Shown: positions 1-13,400 of the stretch, in pieces | How the letters are laid out: each line of letters starts with the position of its first letter | How positions within the stretch are numbered: position 1 is the first letter of the stretch | NCBI RefSeq assembly: GCF_033958435.1 | Contig: NC_134160.1 | Coordinates: 9,659,001-9,723,000 of the forward strand | From: Carettochelys insculpta | Lineage: Eukaryota > Chordata > Testudines > Carettochelyidae | DNA: 64,000 nucleotides | Reading direction: 5' to 3' | Position numbers and translations under genes: made by a program | The notes under the pieces: generated by a model | Database searches by the model: none | What the model saw: only the letters and a program-made list of their open reading frames with translations | Told to the model about the DNA's origin: nothing

Positions 1-236
1 AGCCACAACCAGTATCCTGACACCAGTCTCTGTGCTCACCCCTCTTAGCAACAGCTGGGTTGTGAGCAGTCCCCCAGCCCCTCTCTTGGTGTGACCCCCA
101 CCCCACAGCACCTCCTGGTGGGAGTGGCTGGTGCTGCAGCAGCTGTGAGCCCTCCGGATACCTTTCCCTTTGGGAACTGACCATTTCACCTGATTAGTTT
201 TAAGCCCCTGGCTCGGCCGGGGCCTTCCTCTCTTAC

Positions 237-272
237 CTTGGGCTCCCCCGGCTTCTCTACAGCAGGGCAGCC
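237..272 (-). CDS. CRYBG2: CRYBG2 coding exon 10 (36-nt microexon, linker before domain 3)
   Basis: Twelve codons, GCPAVEKPGEPK, phase 0 at both ends. Acceptor GTTTCAG|GGC, donor CCCAAG|GTAAGA. AIM1 has a similar linker ending in Asp-Pro-Lys just before the Val-Val-Tyr-Glu-Lys-Pro start of its third crystallin domain, which here would lie to the left of the window. The placement rests on splice sites, phase and this linker similarity. Confidence 0.72.
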
Positions 273-3200
273 CTGAAACAGAAGGAAACCAAAATGAGAG
301 CTCTGAGCGCTGTCCAGCAGACAGAGAGTGAAGCCAGACACAGATGCAAGGCTTGAAGCAGGCAGGGCTAAGGGTGGGGGGCTCAAAAGCTACAGACATA
401 AAAATCGGGCTGATTTAGTCTTGTCGGCGGGAGAGGCTGTGTGTGAACTTCAGCTTGTCTTCTGGCCTGATGAGACCCTGGCCATATGCAGCCCTGGATA
501 TGCAATGTTCCTGCTCTGTCTCAGTCTCCACTGTGCACTGGTCATTTCACCAGGTCCCGGACAAGCTTCCAAAAAGGCAGCTCCATCCGGGGAGGTTCAA
601 ATTCATCATAAGACACTCTCAGTCCTGCTACAAGGCTGTCTATCATTTTGGGAGAGAACAGATGCTATTTTTGCACCATTCTGTCTTAGAAGGGACAGAA
701 TGGTCAGCTGGTAGCATCCTCTAGTGCAGGGGTCGGCAGGCAAAATGGCAAGATAATTATCCAATTAGATAAAAACCTCAGCAATTCAAGAGCACCAATG
801 CATATGAATACAAGATGGTCCTTAATAAATAACATTGAACCCTACTTTGTGTAAGCCCTATTTTAAGAATGGCTCACACACAATGGTTTGTAATGCGATA
901 CATGTTTACTGCAGGATGGTCACAAACTTTTTACGTATTCTATTTCCTCACACATTAGATGTGTGTTTGTACCACTGTCTTCCTGACTTCACTCCTGAAA
1001 CTTCTCTCACTCTGGAGGATGCTGGGGGAGGTAGCCAACATTCCAAGATCACATCGGGTGCATCTACACTTGCATTCCTCTTTCGAAAGAGGCATGCAAA
1101 TGAGGTAAATTGAAAATGCAAATGAGGTATACATTTGCCTATTTGGTGCCTCATTTGCATATTCTAATTTCGAAAGAGCTTCTTTCAAAAGAAGAAAGCC
1201 AGTGTAGACGCTGCTCTTTCAAAAGTAAACCCATCTTCGAAAGAATCCTTCTTCCCTTTATTTAATGGGAAGAAGGATTCTTTCGAATATGGGGTTTACT
1301 TTCAAAAGAGCAGCATCTACACTGGCTTTCTTCTTTCAAAAGAAGTTCTTTCGAAATTAGAATATACAAATGAGGTTCCAAATAGGCAAATTTATACCTC
1401 ATTTGCATTTTCGATTTCCCTCATTTGCATACCTCTTTCGAAAGGAATGCAAGTGTAGACACACCCATATTGTTTGCTATTTAGATATGAGTTGTTTATT
1501 TTGGGGCTTTTAGATGTTCACCATTTATCAAAAATAATCAAGAGGCTTTTCATTTTTTAAACTTTGCAGTTGTAGCTGCAGGAGCCACAAAGAAGTCATG
1601 AAAGAGCCGCAGGTTGCCGACCCCTCCCCTAATGGGAGAGTAAGAGGCACACATGCAGAGTGCTTACCAGTTTAATAGGATGCAGAGAGCAGACCGCAGT
1701 ATCCTTCGCACCCCAGGCTTTTAAATTGGGATACCCCCCAGGCTCCAGAACAAAGGGGTCATCGTCAAAGAAAGGTTTAGAATAAATCAGCCACCTGGAG
1801 GACAGTGAGAAAACAATTATATACAGACAAGCCTTGGGCCTGGTCCATGGCTCTCTGGACTCAGTGTGAGTCTTTCCACTGACTTCAAAGGGCATTGAAC
1901 TGGGCTTTTTCTCTGGTTTCTGTCTCCCCCGCAATGCCCTGTGTCATGCTGCAAAGCCAAATCAGGAAGAGAGGAACCCCAACCCAGATCCCAGCATCAC
2001 TGCATGCATGGCTTACAGGCCGGAGTGGACAATAATGGAAGAGGCCTTCAAGGGCTCGCCATGGATCCGGGTGTCTTCTGAGGAATCCATAAACCTCACT
2101 TTGGTGCCTTCTCCATTCTCCTCACTAAACAAACTGATCTCGGGGATCTGGTAATCCTGAAAGAGGAGACAGCAGCTGGCTAGCCAGGAGGCACCAAAAA
2201 ACCCGTCGTCTCTCCCTGAGCTTGTGCTAAGAACCAGCCCTGGGAAGCGACCCTGGCTTCCAACCAGGCGCCAGCTGCTTCGGCCGCTAATTTAGATCCC
2301 AAAGGTCAAGTTAAGAGCAACGTCCATCAATTGCTTTTTCTCAGCTTGTTGAGAGTTTTGAATTCTCCTTCAGGTGGACCCAAAAGCCTTAGAGAGTCCA
2401 AGAATCTGCCTTGTAAACAAAATTCACTGCTCCATTCCTGATGTTATGTGGCCTTATTGTTACCTCTCCCCATGCAATGAAGGCTTCCATGGACAAGCAT
2501 CTCGCCCTACACTTTCTTGGCACTGCCCCATTGCATAGCCCCCCAACTCAGAGGTGGGAAAAGTACCCGAAAAGTTACTTGAGTAAAGGTTCAGTTACTG
2601 GGGTGGGAGGGGGCAGGTACTCAAAAAATTACTTGAGTAAAAGTTCAGTTGTGGGGTGGTGGTGGTGTTACTTAAATACATGTCACTGGTGTCCCTCTGG
2701 AAAACTACTTGAGTAACAGTACATTTGCTCACATACAAACACACACACATCACATCACATCTTTATTTTACCCAAGTACCCAGAAATGAAAGCAGCTGCG
2801 CTTTTAGTCCAGTAACTTTTGGGTTAATTTTGCCCCACTTCTGCCTCTCCTCTGCTCCTGCACCAGCTGCCTTGTGTGCCCTTCTGCTGGAAGACAGAGG
2901 TGGACGAGGCATGAGCCACACCGTTCATGAGCGTGGAGTCCAGGGCTTGGACCAGTGTTCCCTGTAAGCTGAGCACTTGTGCAGCTGCTCAGGAGAGATT
3001 CCAGTGCCACCCAGTAGATTAGCAGCACGCCCACCGCCAGGCTTTTTGTTTATCTGGGTGGTGCACACCCACACGCCTCTTGGTGCATGTAACAAAATTT
3101 ATTCTGCGCCTGAATGGACAAATTCCGCGCACGGATGGAAAAGACCAGAGGGAACATTGGGTTGGACCCAACGACTGAATATCCCATAGCTGTGGAAGTG

Positions 3201-6200
3201 AGGGAGGCTTTTCTAAGAGGCTCAAACCCACCCAGCGACCAGCCTGAATGGGGCTCCGCACTCACCTTCACTGCCCTCTTGAGGGAGCCGATGCGGAAGG
3301 GCATGTTCTCCGGCGCCTCCCCTCCTTTCCTGTAGGCTGCCCAGGGATTGCTGATCTCCACATCCCCCTCGGCCAGCACACACTTCAGCCCATGGAACCG
3401 CGGCTTCTCGTACATGAGCCAGCTGGAGGGAGCAAGGCGCACAGGAGGGGGCTTAGCAGCAGAGCCTCTCAGCCCATGCCCCACCTGAAAGTCCAGCACA
3501 GCTCGCTGGCCCCCTGGGACCCTGACTGCTCAAAGGGAACTTGCGCTCTCATGGCACACCAGTGGCATCAGCGGGCCCCTGCCAAGGCTAAAGGGTCTCA
3601 CCCATGAGGACGACTTTGCAGCTGCAGCCAAGAACGTGAGGCCAACATGCAGCCAGTAGCAAACCATGGGAAGCACCAGAAAGCAGAGAGCTGATACCCA
3701 AGCGACTGCGTTAACTCCCAGCACAGCAGTACCTGGATGCTCGTCAGAGGGATCAGTGCAAGCCCAGCTGGGCAGCCCCAAGCTGAACCACCGTTTAAAG
3801 CACACATCACAGGGCCCTGAGGGAGTGACTGGAGCCCTAGATTCAGTCTGTGGCTGCTAAAGCATTTCACCAGTGGCCTGGGCATTAGTTGCTCATCTCA
3901 ACGCCACCCCCAAGATCAGGACTCTGTCAGGTTAGGTGCCAAGTGTGCCCGGCCCCCAGCAGTTACAGTCTAAATAAGACCCAGAGGAGGGAGGAGGGGT
4001 AGTTCAGTGGTTTGAGCATTGGCCTGCTAAACCCAGGGGTGTGAGGTCAGCCTGTAAGGGGGGCCATTTAGGGATCTGTGAGGAATGGTGCTTGGCCATG
4101 CCAAGAGGGCAGGGGACTGGACCCAATGACCTCTGTCCGTTCCAGCTCTACCAGATGCGCAGCTCCGTACAAGAAAGGAAGGATTATTTTTCCCCACCGG
4201 CAAAATGAGGCACAGAGATTTCTTGCCTGAGATCTCACCAAGAGTCAGGGGCAGAGCAGGGATCTGAGTCACAGCTCAGTGCCTTGACCTCCTTCCCCAG
4301 CTCAGGAGAGTCACCAGACTGTGGGGTCTCACGCAAGCTGAGCTGCAGGTCACAGATTCACAGACTCGAAGCTCGGGGGCATTGTCGGGATCATCTGCAA
4401 GTCGCAGGTCCCCAGCCTCCAGCTGTGTTACAGAAGTCCTCAGAACTTGACCAAAAGACTTCAAGAGACAGAGAATCCACCGATTCCGCAGGCTCAACCC
4501 AGGAGCGCCCTATGGCCACGTGGCAGGGGGAGGCAAAGCCCCCCAGGGTCTCAGCCAGTCTGACCTGGGGGAAAATTCCTTCCTGACCCCAAATATGACA
4601 GGGCCTTAGATCTCCCCAGCCCCCGCCAGACACGTGGGAAAGAATTCTGAGGGCCAACTCAGAGCCCCCCCATCTGGTGCCCTTCTCTGGCCGCTGGAGC
4701 TATTGGCTGCTAGCAGCTGCCGATAGGCCAGGCGCCGTTGCAGGGCATCCTCACCCCAGCATCCGCTGCACTGTCTCGTCAAGGCCAGAGTTAAAACAAG
4801 TGAGGCTCTCTGCCCCTTTGATCCCTTTTCGGTGCTCTACCACCCTCTGCAGCGCCCCCCACCACAGAACCCTTGTGCCTGCGGGAGCTCCTGGACCAGG
4901 CAGTGGTGCTCTTACCCTCCTCGGACCACCCGGACGGAGATGGTGTGGGACAGCTGCCAGGCGGTGGCGTCAGCGACATCACCCCAGATCTCCCTCTTCT
5001 GGCTGGCAAAGCCCGGCTGGGAGAACAGAACGATCTGGCGAGAAATGACACCATGGTTAGCCTCACCAGCGCGTCCTGCCCCGACCCCAGCCCGCCTGCC
5101 GTGCCGGTACCTTCCCAGGCCTCCTGTTGAGCTTCGAGACGTGGCTCTTTGCATCTTCCTGTTCAAAGGAAAGAAAAGGGGGCCGAGTTTAGAAGCGGAA
5201 GGAAGCGGCACAGCCTCTGGCAAGCACCGGCCTTGCTCCTCTCTCTCCTGCGCTGCCCTGAGAGTCCTTTCTTCGCTCACCTGGCACCTCTCTTCCTCAG
5301 CCAGCTGCCCACCCCCTCTGGCTAGCCATCCAGCTCCTGCCCTGCTCAGCCACCAAGCTATCCTCTGACACTTCCAGCTAGCTCTATATTGCTTCTACCC
5401 TGCTCCTAGCTGGTCAACCCTATACCCCAGGGATAAGCAACCCCCAGCTCGGCCAACTTGCATCAGCACGCGAGGTGGGAGCTCAGCCCCGTCCTCTTCC
5501 CCTATACGGCCAGGAGCTTGCTCAAAGCCTGTGGATTGCCAAAAGCCCAGCAAATGTTCCCAGCCACCACCTAAAGGCAAAGCTCTGCACCTTCATGTAT
5601 GTGTTAATGAAGCTTTGCTGTAAGCAGGACTATCAGTGACTTTAAAAGTATCACCGGCACTTGGACCGCACAGAGAGGTCACATTTCAGCTCTCTGCCCC
5701 GGAAAGGTTGCTGACCCCGGCTCTACACCCTTATACAAGCCCACCAGTTAAACAGCCCCCGCACACCCATCCAGCCCCTGTATCTAGTCCTCTGCACAGC
5801 CCTGGATGTAACCTACGTACCTGATCCCAATCATGCCCACCCAGTATAATCCAGCTCTGGCTTTGGCAGGGAGTCACCCCAGCTCCTCTCTCCCTCGCTG
5901 CTGCATCTGCTGCCCCTTGTCTCCCTCCGGGCCAGATTCTGTTACTCACCTTACTCCGTGAGCACAGGGCGGTAGAGTTACTCGTGGAGTAAAGTGCTAC
6001 ACCCAAGTGCGTCTGTCTGCCCCAGAACTGCCATTCCCAGCTGGTTCACCGGGCCGATTCTTTCCTCTACACTTTCAAAGGCGCCATTTGCTTGTAAAGC
6101 CTCGGCCAGCATCAGCCCTGCCTATGCCCAGGGGCCCCATCCTGAGGGGTGCCTATACTGCCCCCCATGACCTCCCTACAGCTCCGCGTTCCCCCCCCCC

Positions 6201-9200
6201 GCCGCCAAGTCACCTCAGCTCCTCCCACTGCACCAGCACCGTGAAACTGCTCCCCTCCCTCCAGAGGTGGCGGTAGAGCGGCCAACCTCACAACAGGCAC
6301 CAATAACATTGAATCATGAAACACTAGAACTGGAAGGGACTTCGAGAGGTCATCAGGTCCAGTCCCCTGCCCTCAATGGCAGGACTAAGCACCGGCTAGA
6401 TCATCCCTGACACGTGTAAGCTGCTCTTAAATATCTCCAGTGATGGAGACTCCACAACCTCCCTGAGCAATTTATTCCCATGTTTCATCACTCTGACAGT
6501 TAAGAAGTTTCTCCTAATGTCCAACCTAAACCTCTCTTCCTGCAGTTTAAGCCCATTGCTTCGTGTTCCCTCATCAGAGGTCAAGGAGAACAATATCATG
6601 AAGGCCAAACCCAGCTGTCCTTCATCACGGGGAGTTTTGCCCAAGTAAGCACCTTCCGACCCATTATAAATTATGTTATTAGTACTGTGTGTTCATTATG
6701 ATTATCAAGGAACCCAGGTTCCACCAGCTCCATCAGCTGTGGCACTCAAGCTGCAGGGCCGGAGCAGTAGTGGGTGAGCAGTTTCTAAAGCCTGCAAGCT
6801 CTGGTGCACATGCTGTGCCAGGTTAACTCCCCAGCACAGGCCTGCCAGAGCTGGAAATGAGAATAGTGCTTCCTCTTGCCAGCAAATGATGCACGCAGTC
6901 CTGGTGTCATTGGGACTGGCTGAGAAGATGAGACAGGTTCCTGCTCAGAGGCCTGGAGCCTCACCTGGCTGTGTAGAATGGAGTTACTTTCCTCAGCTGC
7001 AGGGTGTTCCAGCGATGGGGTTGTCTTCTGCTCAGCCTCCCCGAAGAGCAGAGGAATCTGGCCAGTGCTTTTTTCTGTGCCTGGCACCTTCTGATCGTCT
7101 GGAGAGACGACTCTCCCCTCTTGGCCTTCAGCTGGGGAAGGCTCACAGGTCAGATGTTCACAGGGTTTTGATTGTGGTCCATTGGGTGGTGTCCAGCATT
7201 GTCCACTGGCATTTAGCAGTGTGAGGTCAATCGGCGTGGGAGATCTCCTTCCTTCTCGCTCCTTCTCCAGCGCTGTGAGGGGCGACGTGACGGGGGAGAC
7301 GTACCGTCTGTAGATGATGCTGTTGCCCAAGCGGGAATAGGGCCTGTCCTCTGTGGGGTCTGCCTGTGGCTGCTGGAAATCTGTCAGCAGTGAGGTGCCT
7401 TTGGGGATGTTAGTGCTGAGAAGGAGGCTCTGATTCCTGGAAGCAGAGCTCTTGGCCTGCTGTTCCTCTGGATGCTGCCACAGCTTCCCTAGGAGAGAGA
7501 GCGGCTTCTCCTCTATATCAGCTGACACGTTTTCCCAGGGGTAAACTTTCCTGGGCTCCTCTATGACCTGTGGCTTCTCCTCCTTACTGAAATAGGGGTT
7601 CTCTATCTCTTCCTCCTCTTCCATCTCCTCCTCTCCTTCCGAGGGGCTCACGTTCTCCCTTTTCCATCCATTCTCCTCCAGATGCTTCTGCTGTGTCAGA
7701 CAGAAGAGCTCGTTGAGGGACTCCGGGAGGGAAACCAGTGACTTGGGAGTGACCTGGTGCTCGTCGATGGGAGGCAGGGTGGCACATTTTCCATGCCAGG
7801 AAGAGCGCAGTGGCCAGAAGACCTTGAGAGGATTTCGGATATCGGAGGTCTCCATGCTACGGAGCGTGTCCACCAAAAGTTCCATGTCCACAGACAGGTC
7901 GGGATCCTCCTCTGCCATCTCCTTGGGACTCCCTGTTGGCCGGCCGTGGCTCCTGGCTTCACAGGAGGGTGAGGTCTGATCCGCTGAAACATTCGGTTCT
8001 TGTGCACATCCCTTGGAGTTCTGTGCTTCTCTATCCCCCTCTCCCCTGAACTCAGCCTGGGAGGCAGTGGGAGACAGCTGCACTCCAGCGAAGGGCTCGG
8101 GATTGCTGCTTTCTCCTTGGGCCCGATGTGCAGCCACGCCAGCAGCATTAGATGTGTTCTTTGTCCCAGCTGTGGTCTCAAGGGCACCTTCCGTGCCTGG
8201 CACGCCACTTTCCACTTCCGAGCCCGTTGGGGCAGCACCGCCCAGACCTGGCAGGCTGCCGTCGGTGTCAGAGCTGCTCGCAGCAGAGGGACTGTTCGGC
8301 CTTTGGGATTCAGTTATGCTGGTGCCAAAGGCCCCCGTCAGTCCCATGTCTCCTTGGGAGTCATTCACATCAGCCCCCGCATCTTGTGTTGTGCAGCTCT
8401 CTCCTTGTGGTCCACTTGCAGAGCTACCAGCAGGTTCGCCAGGGGCTAGCAGGCCTCCCCCAGCACATTGCCAGCTGCTTTCACGTGGGGACCTGGTGCC
8501 AGATGTGCTGCTCGCGTCACAGGGCCTCCCTGGGGCAAAGTCGTTTACGCTGCTGCTCTCAACGCCAGGCGCATGGACGTCTCGTCCGGATCTGGGTTGG
8601 GGCGTGAGGGTTTCCCACTCTGATCTAAACACAGTGGAGCTGCCAGCGTTCACGACGTGCCATTGCCTTGGGGGACTGGTTACAGATGTGATGCCAACAG
8701 TCCCAGGCTCGTGGCTTTCTCCTGGGGACCCAGGGGGTGTACTCGTGCCAATGGCATGGGGCGTATGGTTTGCTTTCGAGGACTCTATGGGTGTTGTGAT
8801 GTCAGTTGCATTGAGCAGGTGCCTTTCTCCTGGGGAGCCAGCAGATGCAATGGTACTGAAAGCTATGGGTAGGTGGCCATTGCTCTGGGAGTCGGTAACT
8901 GTAGTGAGGCCGGCAGTCCGCCTTCCCCTTTCCATCTGCATCCCCTCCCGTGGAACTGGAGAATAGACCTTTGCGAACACCGGCGTGTGTGCAGAGAAAT
9001 CCTTCCACCGGCCGGGAGAGTGGGACCTCCTGCTGTCTGCAGCTTCACTGCCCATTGTCCTCTTCTCCCAGGCCTCCCGCAGCTTGGACACCCGAGAGGG
9101 GCTGTGAGCTCTGGCTGGTGAGCCGGTGGTGCCCTTTAACCTCCGCGATGGCGGGGAAACCTTGCAGGGCTTGACTTCATCCTCTGGCGGCTCAACGGGT

Positions 9201-10368
9201 GTTTTCTTCCACCAGGAGAACCAGGTGCTCCTGCCTGACTCTCCTGGCTTGGAGGGATGGGACCTACTGTTGACCTTCTCCATCTTGCACTGGCCAGGGT
9301 CTTCTCCTGTCCCGGTGTCACAGGGTCTCTCTGACGGGGCCTCCTCGCCTGCCGCCCCTGTGCACTGCCCAGAGGAGCTACAGGGGGACGAGAGAAAAGA
9401 CACAAGATGCAGTCAGTGCTTGGGCAGCTGGGGAAAGGCCCACAGCTCTCTGCTTTGCCTCTGTTCTCCCTAACCAGCATTGGCAGCCCTGCATACACCC
9501 ACACTGAGCAAGTCCTTCGTTTGGGTTACAACTCAAACCAGATTCCTCCTCCCTTAACTAATGTCAGAGACACCCCACCCGACCCCCGTGTATCCACCCT
9601 AAATAGATAGGTGTATTTTAATAGCAACTTGCATTACCATGTATCTTTGCATTTCCCTGTATTATCCCGAATCTTTTAACAGGAGCTTTGTACCACTTTG
9701 TATCTAACTCCATATTGTACCTAAGACTCCATTTTGAGGGATATGAGCTTCTGTATTAGCCTTGTGCTGTCTCTGTGTGAGCATGGGGGTGTGCGTGAGA
9801 TGCATCTGGAAGCGTGAATGCGGATGCTTAGGGAGTTACTGTCTGGACCACAAAGACCTGGTGGCTGAAGAACAATGAGAACTGGACCCTACAGCAGTGG
9901 CCCACCCAGAGAGGAAGATTAAGTCCCATCTGTAGGTGATGACTCACACAGGAACCTGGGGCAGTGGGAAAGGCTCAAACCCATCTGCCATTGACTGGCG
10001 CCACATCGTGCCTGGGGCAGTGGGACAGAACCAGGTCTATGAACTAAAAGCTGTAACCGAGGCATGCACCACGACGGGGTTGGGTTCCTCTTCTCGTCTT
10101 GTCGACATCAGAGCATTGATCCGGATCGATAGAACCTGGCCCCATGCTCACCTCTGATCCATCTGGCCGGCGGAGCAGAGTGAGCAACCTTCGTAACAAT
10201 CCAAACAAAAAAGCAGTAAAGTTGCACTTTAAAGACTAACAAAATAATTTAATTTAATGCATTTTGTTAGTCTTTAAAGTGCTACTTTACTGCTTTTTTG
10301 TTTTGATAGTATACAGACTAGCCTGGCTTTCTCTCTGCTACTTTGTAACAATAAGCAACCACAAGACT

Positions 10369-10409
<41 letters not shown>

Positions 10410-13400
10410 AGTAAACTATGTAAATTATCTATGGCCCCTTTTCGTCTCAAGACATGGCGGTTAGCAGCGACGGTGAGGATCTATGGGCAGTGCTGATACT
10501 GTAGCTTCTCTCGTGGCTTATCCGTCCAACATTGGACTCGCATGGTCAACTGCAATAACCGCATGTCCGTCTATTTCCAACTTCTTGAGGCAGAGAAGCT
10601 TTTCCTTCTAAGGTGAAGCTCTTTTGTGTGGCTTGCAGGTACGCTGTGGAAGGATGACGTGAGCATACAATATGGTGGTGCTGTATTCTCAATGACTGCG
10701 GAGTTCTTGCCTTATCCCTCTAAAAAGATCCAATGTGCTTCTTATAAGCATAACACCCGCCCCCACCCGACCCCCACAGAGTTATGGACAACTCCAGCCA
10801 GAGTCAGGGTCAGGGTTAAGACTTTTTGCCCAGCTTGTACTTGTGGCTCCAGCAGCAGCAGGTGGTTAGAGCACAAAGCAGACTTGGTAGCACCCAGTAA
10901 CAGCTCAAGAGGGTGGTAGGAGCCTACAGCTAGACAGGCAACTGCAGTTTCTCCCCCAGGTGGCTATGAGGGATGGATCATGCCCCAGAATCTGGGTCAT
11001 TGGCAATGTTCCCACTAATAGTTCCCAGCCATGTGTGGAATAAAGATTGTAGGTGCGCCGTGGCACATGCCAGGGTGCACCACCAAAAGGAACACAGAAT
11101 CTAGCTGCGGTTGCCCTGTTCATCAGCTGGGCAGCATTGGACTCTCTCTCCTGGGTAGCCATGCAAGCACCCAGCTTACAGGGCACATGGGTCATCGGCC
11201 TGTTGTACAGGGGGTGGGGCCCAGGAAATCATGGAGAGTCCATTCCGTGCTGTCACCTCCAGGAGCAGTTGCCCTGGGGACCAGCCAAACATTAGAGCAG
11301 TTGTTTCATTCCACACCCAAGGGACACCTGTAAAAACCAGCTGGAAAATGTTCCACCGGCACTTCCTGTGGGCGGGTGGAATGGAGCCAGCCCGGCCAGC
11401 CCTCGTGCCCATGATCTTCTGGATGAGTCACTTGGGCGTTGAGACCAAGCCAAGCCAGCAACTCTGCAAGCAACCAGGCTAGGGACCAAGCAATGAAGAA
11501 AACTCCCCTCCCTCTGAGACTGCAGGAGCAGAGCTGGGCCTTTCCTCTCTTCTCGCCCCTCCCCTGCAGAAGGACTGGAATTGACGTATCTACGATTAAC
11601 TTATCTGGCTGTCCTCGCTGAGGGAGGTCGACAGGAGAAACTCTTCCATCGAGCTCCCTTTCTCCTGGCAAGGTTGAGGAGTACAGGGTTGACTGCTGAC
11701 CCCTGATAGTTGGATTTCACATGTTCCCACCAGGTGCGCAAAATCAAACCCCGGAAGAGCGACCCTGTCCAGATCAATCTCCCAGGTAGTGTAGATGCAC
11801 CCTCATTTGCTTTAGAAAGTGAGGCTGTCAGATTGGGGCAGCCCCATGAAATCAGTTGAAGAGGCCCTGATATCTGTCTAGTCACTACAATGTTGCCTAC
11901 ATACGCAAACTGAACTGCTCTAGCAGCACTGGGATTGCCAAAGAGGTACAGCCGTGCCCTAGATTGGAGGCAGTTATGCTGACACAGGAGCTTACCCTGG
12001 TTTAACTAGGACAAGTATATCGGTAAAAATTCACCCCTGCAACTGTACAAAACCTGCCTGTAGAGCAGGCCTAAGCAATCCATTTACGCTAAACTGATAA
12101 GGGTGTCTGACTGAGTTTCACTAGCTAATCAGTTTCCACCAGATGAACATCAGTTTCTAAACCGATTCAATTTTTGTGTAATAAGAACTAGTAATGAATA
12201 CTAGCTCTTACTGAGTACATTGCATCTGCAGCTCTTAAAGCACTTGGCCAAGGAGGACAGTGCCATTATTCCCATTCTACAGATGGGAATACTGAGGCAC
12301 AGAGCTGCACAGTAACTTATAAAGCTCATCCAAGTCAGTCAGTGGCAAAGTGGAATTTCAGGGCTGTGTCCTCTAGGCCAGTATTTCTCAAGTACTCCCA
12401 GACTTCTCTTGCTTCCTTCTCTGGGGATGGGTGCCGCCAGTTGAGAAACATGGTCCTAAGGCAATCTGAGGTCTTGAAACAAGTATCATTCAACCCTTCC
12501 AGATTACCGTGCCCTTTCAGGAGTCAGATTTCTTTTGCATCCCACCAAGTTCCACCTCACTTAAAATCTATTTACTTACAAAAACATGCAAAAATATCAC
12601 AGAAGACAACTCCTGAAAACTTGCTGACCTTCTACCATCTTATTATCAAAAAATGAAATGGAATAGAACTATTGTACTTACATTTCCGCTTACGACATAT
12701 GAAGGAGTAGAAACAAGTCACTGTCTGAATGAACTTTGAGATTGTACTGACTTTACTAGAGTTTTTATGTAGCCTGTCATAAAACCAGGCACATATTTAG
12801 ATGGGTTGATGTACCCCGGAAGACCTCTGTGTTCCCCAAGGGTACTCACACCTTTGGTTGACCATTGTAACATGTAGCACCTCCTGCAGCCTCCTCTTTC
12901 AGGGGGGTAGTTCGAAGAGGTCCAAGTCCAGCTTTCTGACAGATGTGTGCTGGAGGGTGGGAGTGAGTCGTCCTCAGCAGCCCAAGTGGTTGACTTTGCT
13001 GCTGCTTTTAGGCTTTTAATAAAGATCCTGACTTAAGCTCCCACAAGTTCCATAGGAAGTCCCCAGATAAAGATACGTCTTCGTTCCCTGCACCAGAATA
13101 AGAAAAGATCTCCAGGCCAGATCTCCACCTACTGCTCGCTGCTGAGCCTCACACCATCAGATTCTTTGCACGCTGGCCAGTCAGGTTCCAGATCAGACTA
13201 AGGCATAGGAATGGGGATAATCTCCTGGAGCAATAGACAGACGCCATGTGTCCTGGCTCAGGCCAGTGGCCTTCTATCCCATTGCCTATGAGGTGCTGTT
13301 AATGCTTGCTAAGATATTGCCATGGCCACTCTTACTGTACTGCTTGAGCACATCACAGTCTTTAATGTATTTATCCTCACTTGCCCCTGTGAGACAGGGC

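Larger units (their letters stand above)
273..1667. other. CRYBG2 intron between exons 10 and 9
   Basis: The first part (273-726) holds no feature I recognise. The rest is almost entirely one hAT-like element with a fold-back element nested in it (listed separately). Confidence 0.7.

Noticed and set aside
6785..6964. Extension of the large CRYBG2 exon to its in-frame stop
   Set aside because: The strong donor CAG|GTGAGG at 6964-6963 joins in phase to the homologous exon at 5158; the extension shows no conserved sequence.
8013..8966. 317-codon plus-strand frame
   Set aside because: It is antisense to the large CRYBG2 exon; no known motif and no splice or start support.
9600..10190. Possible LTR of an endogenous retrovirus-like element
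   Set aside because: Some wording is LTR-like (CTAAGACTCCATTTTGAGG), but no paired ends, target duplication, primer site or coding remnant could be found.
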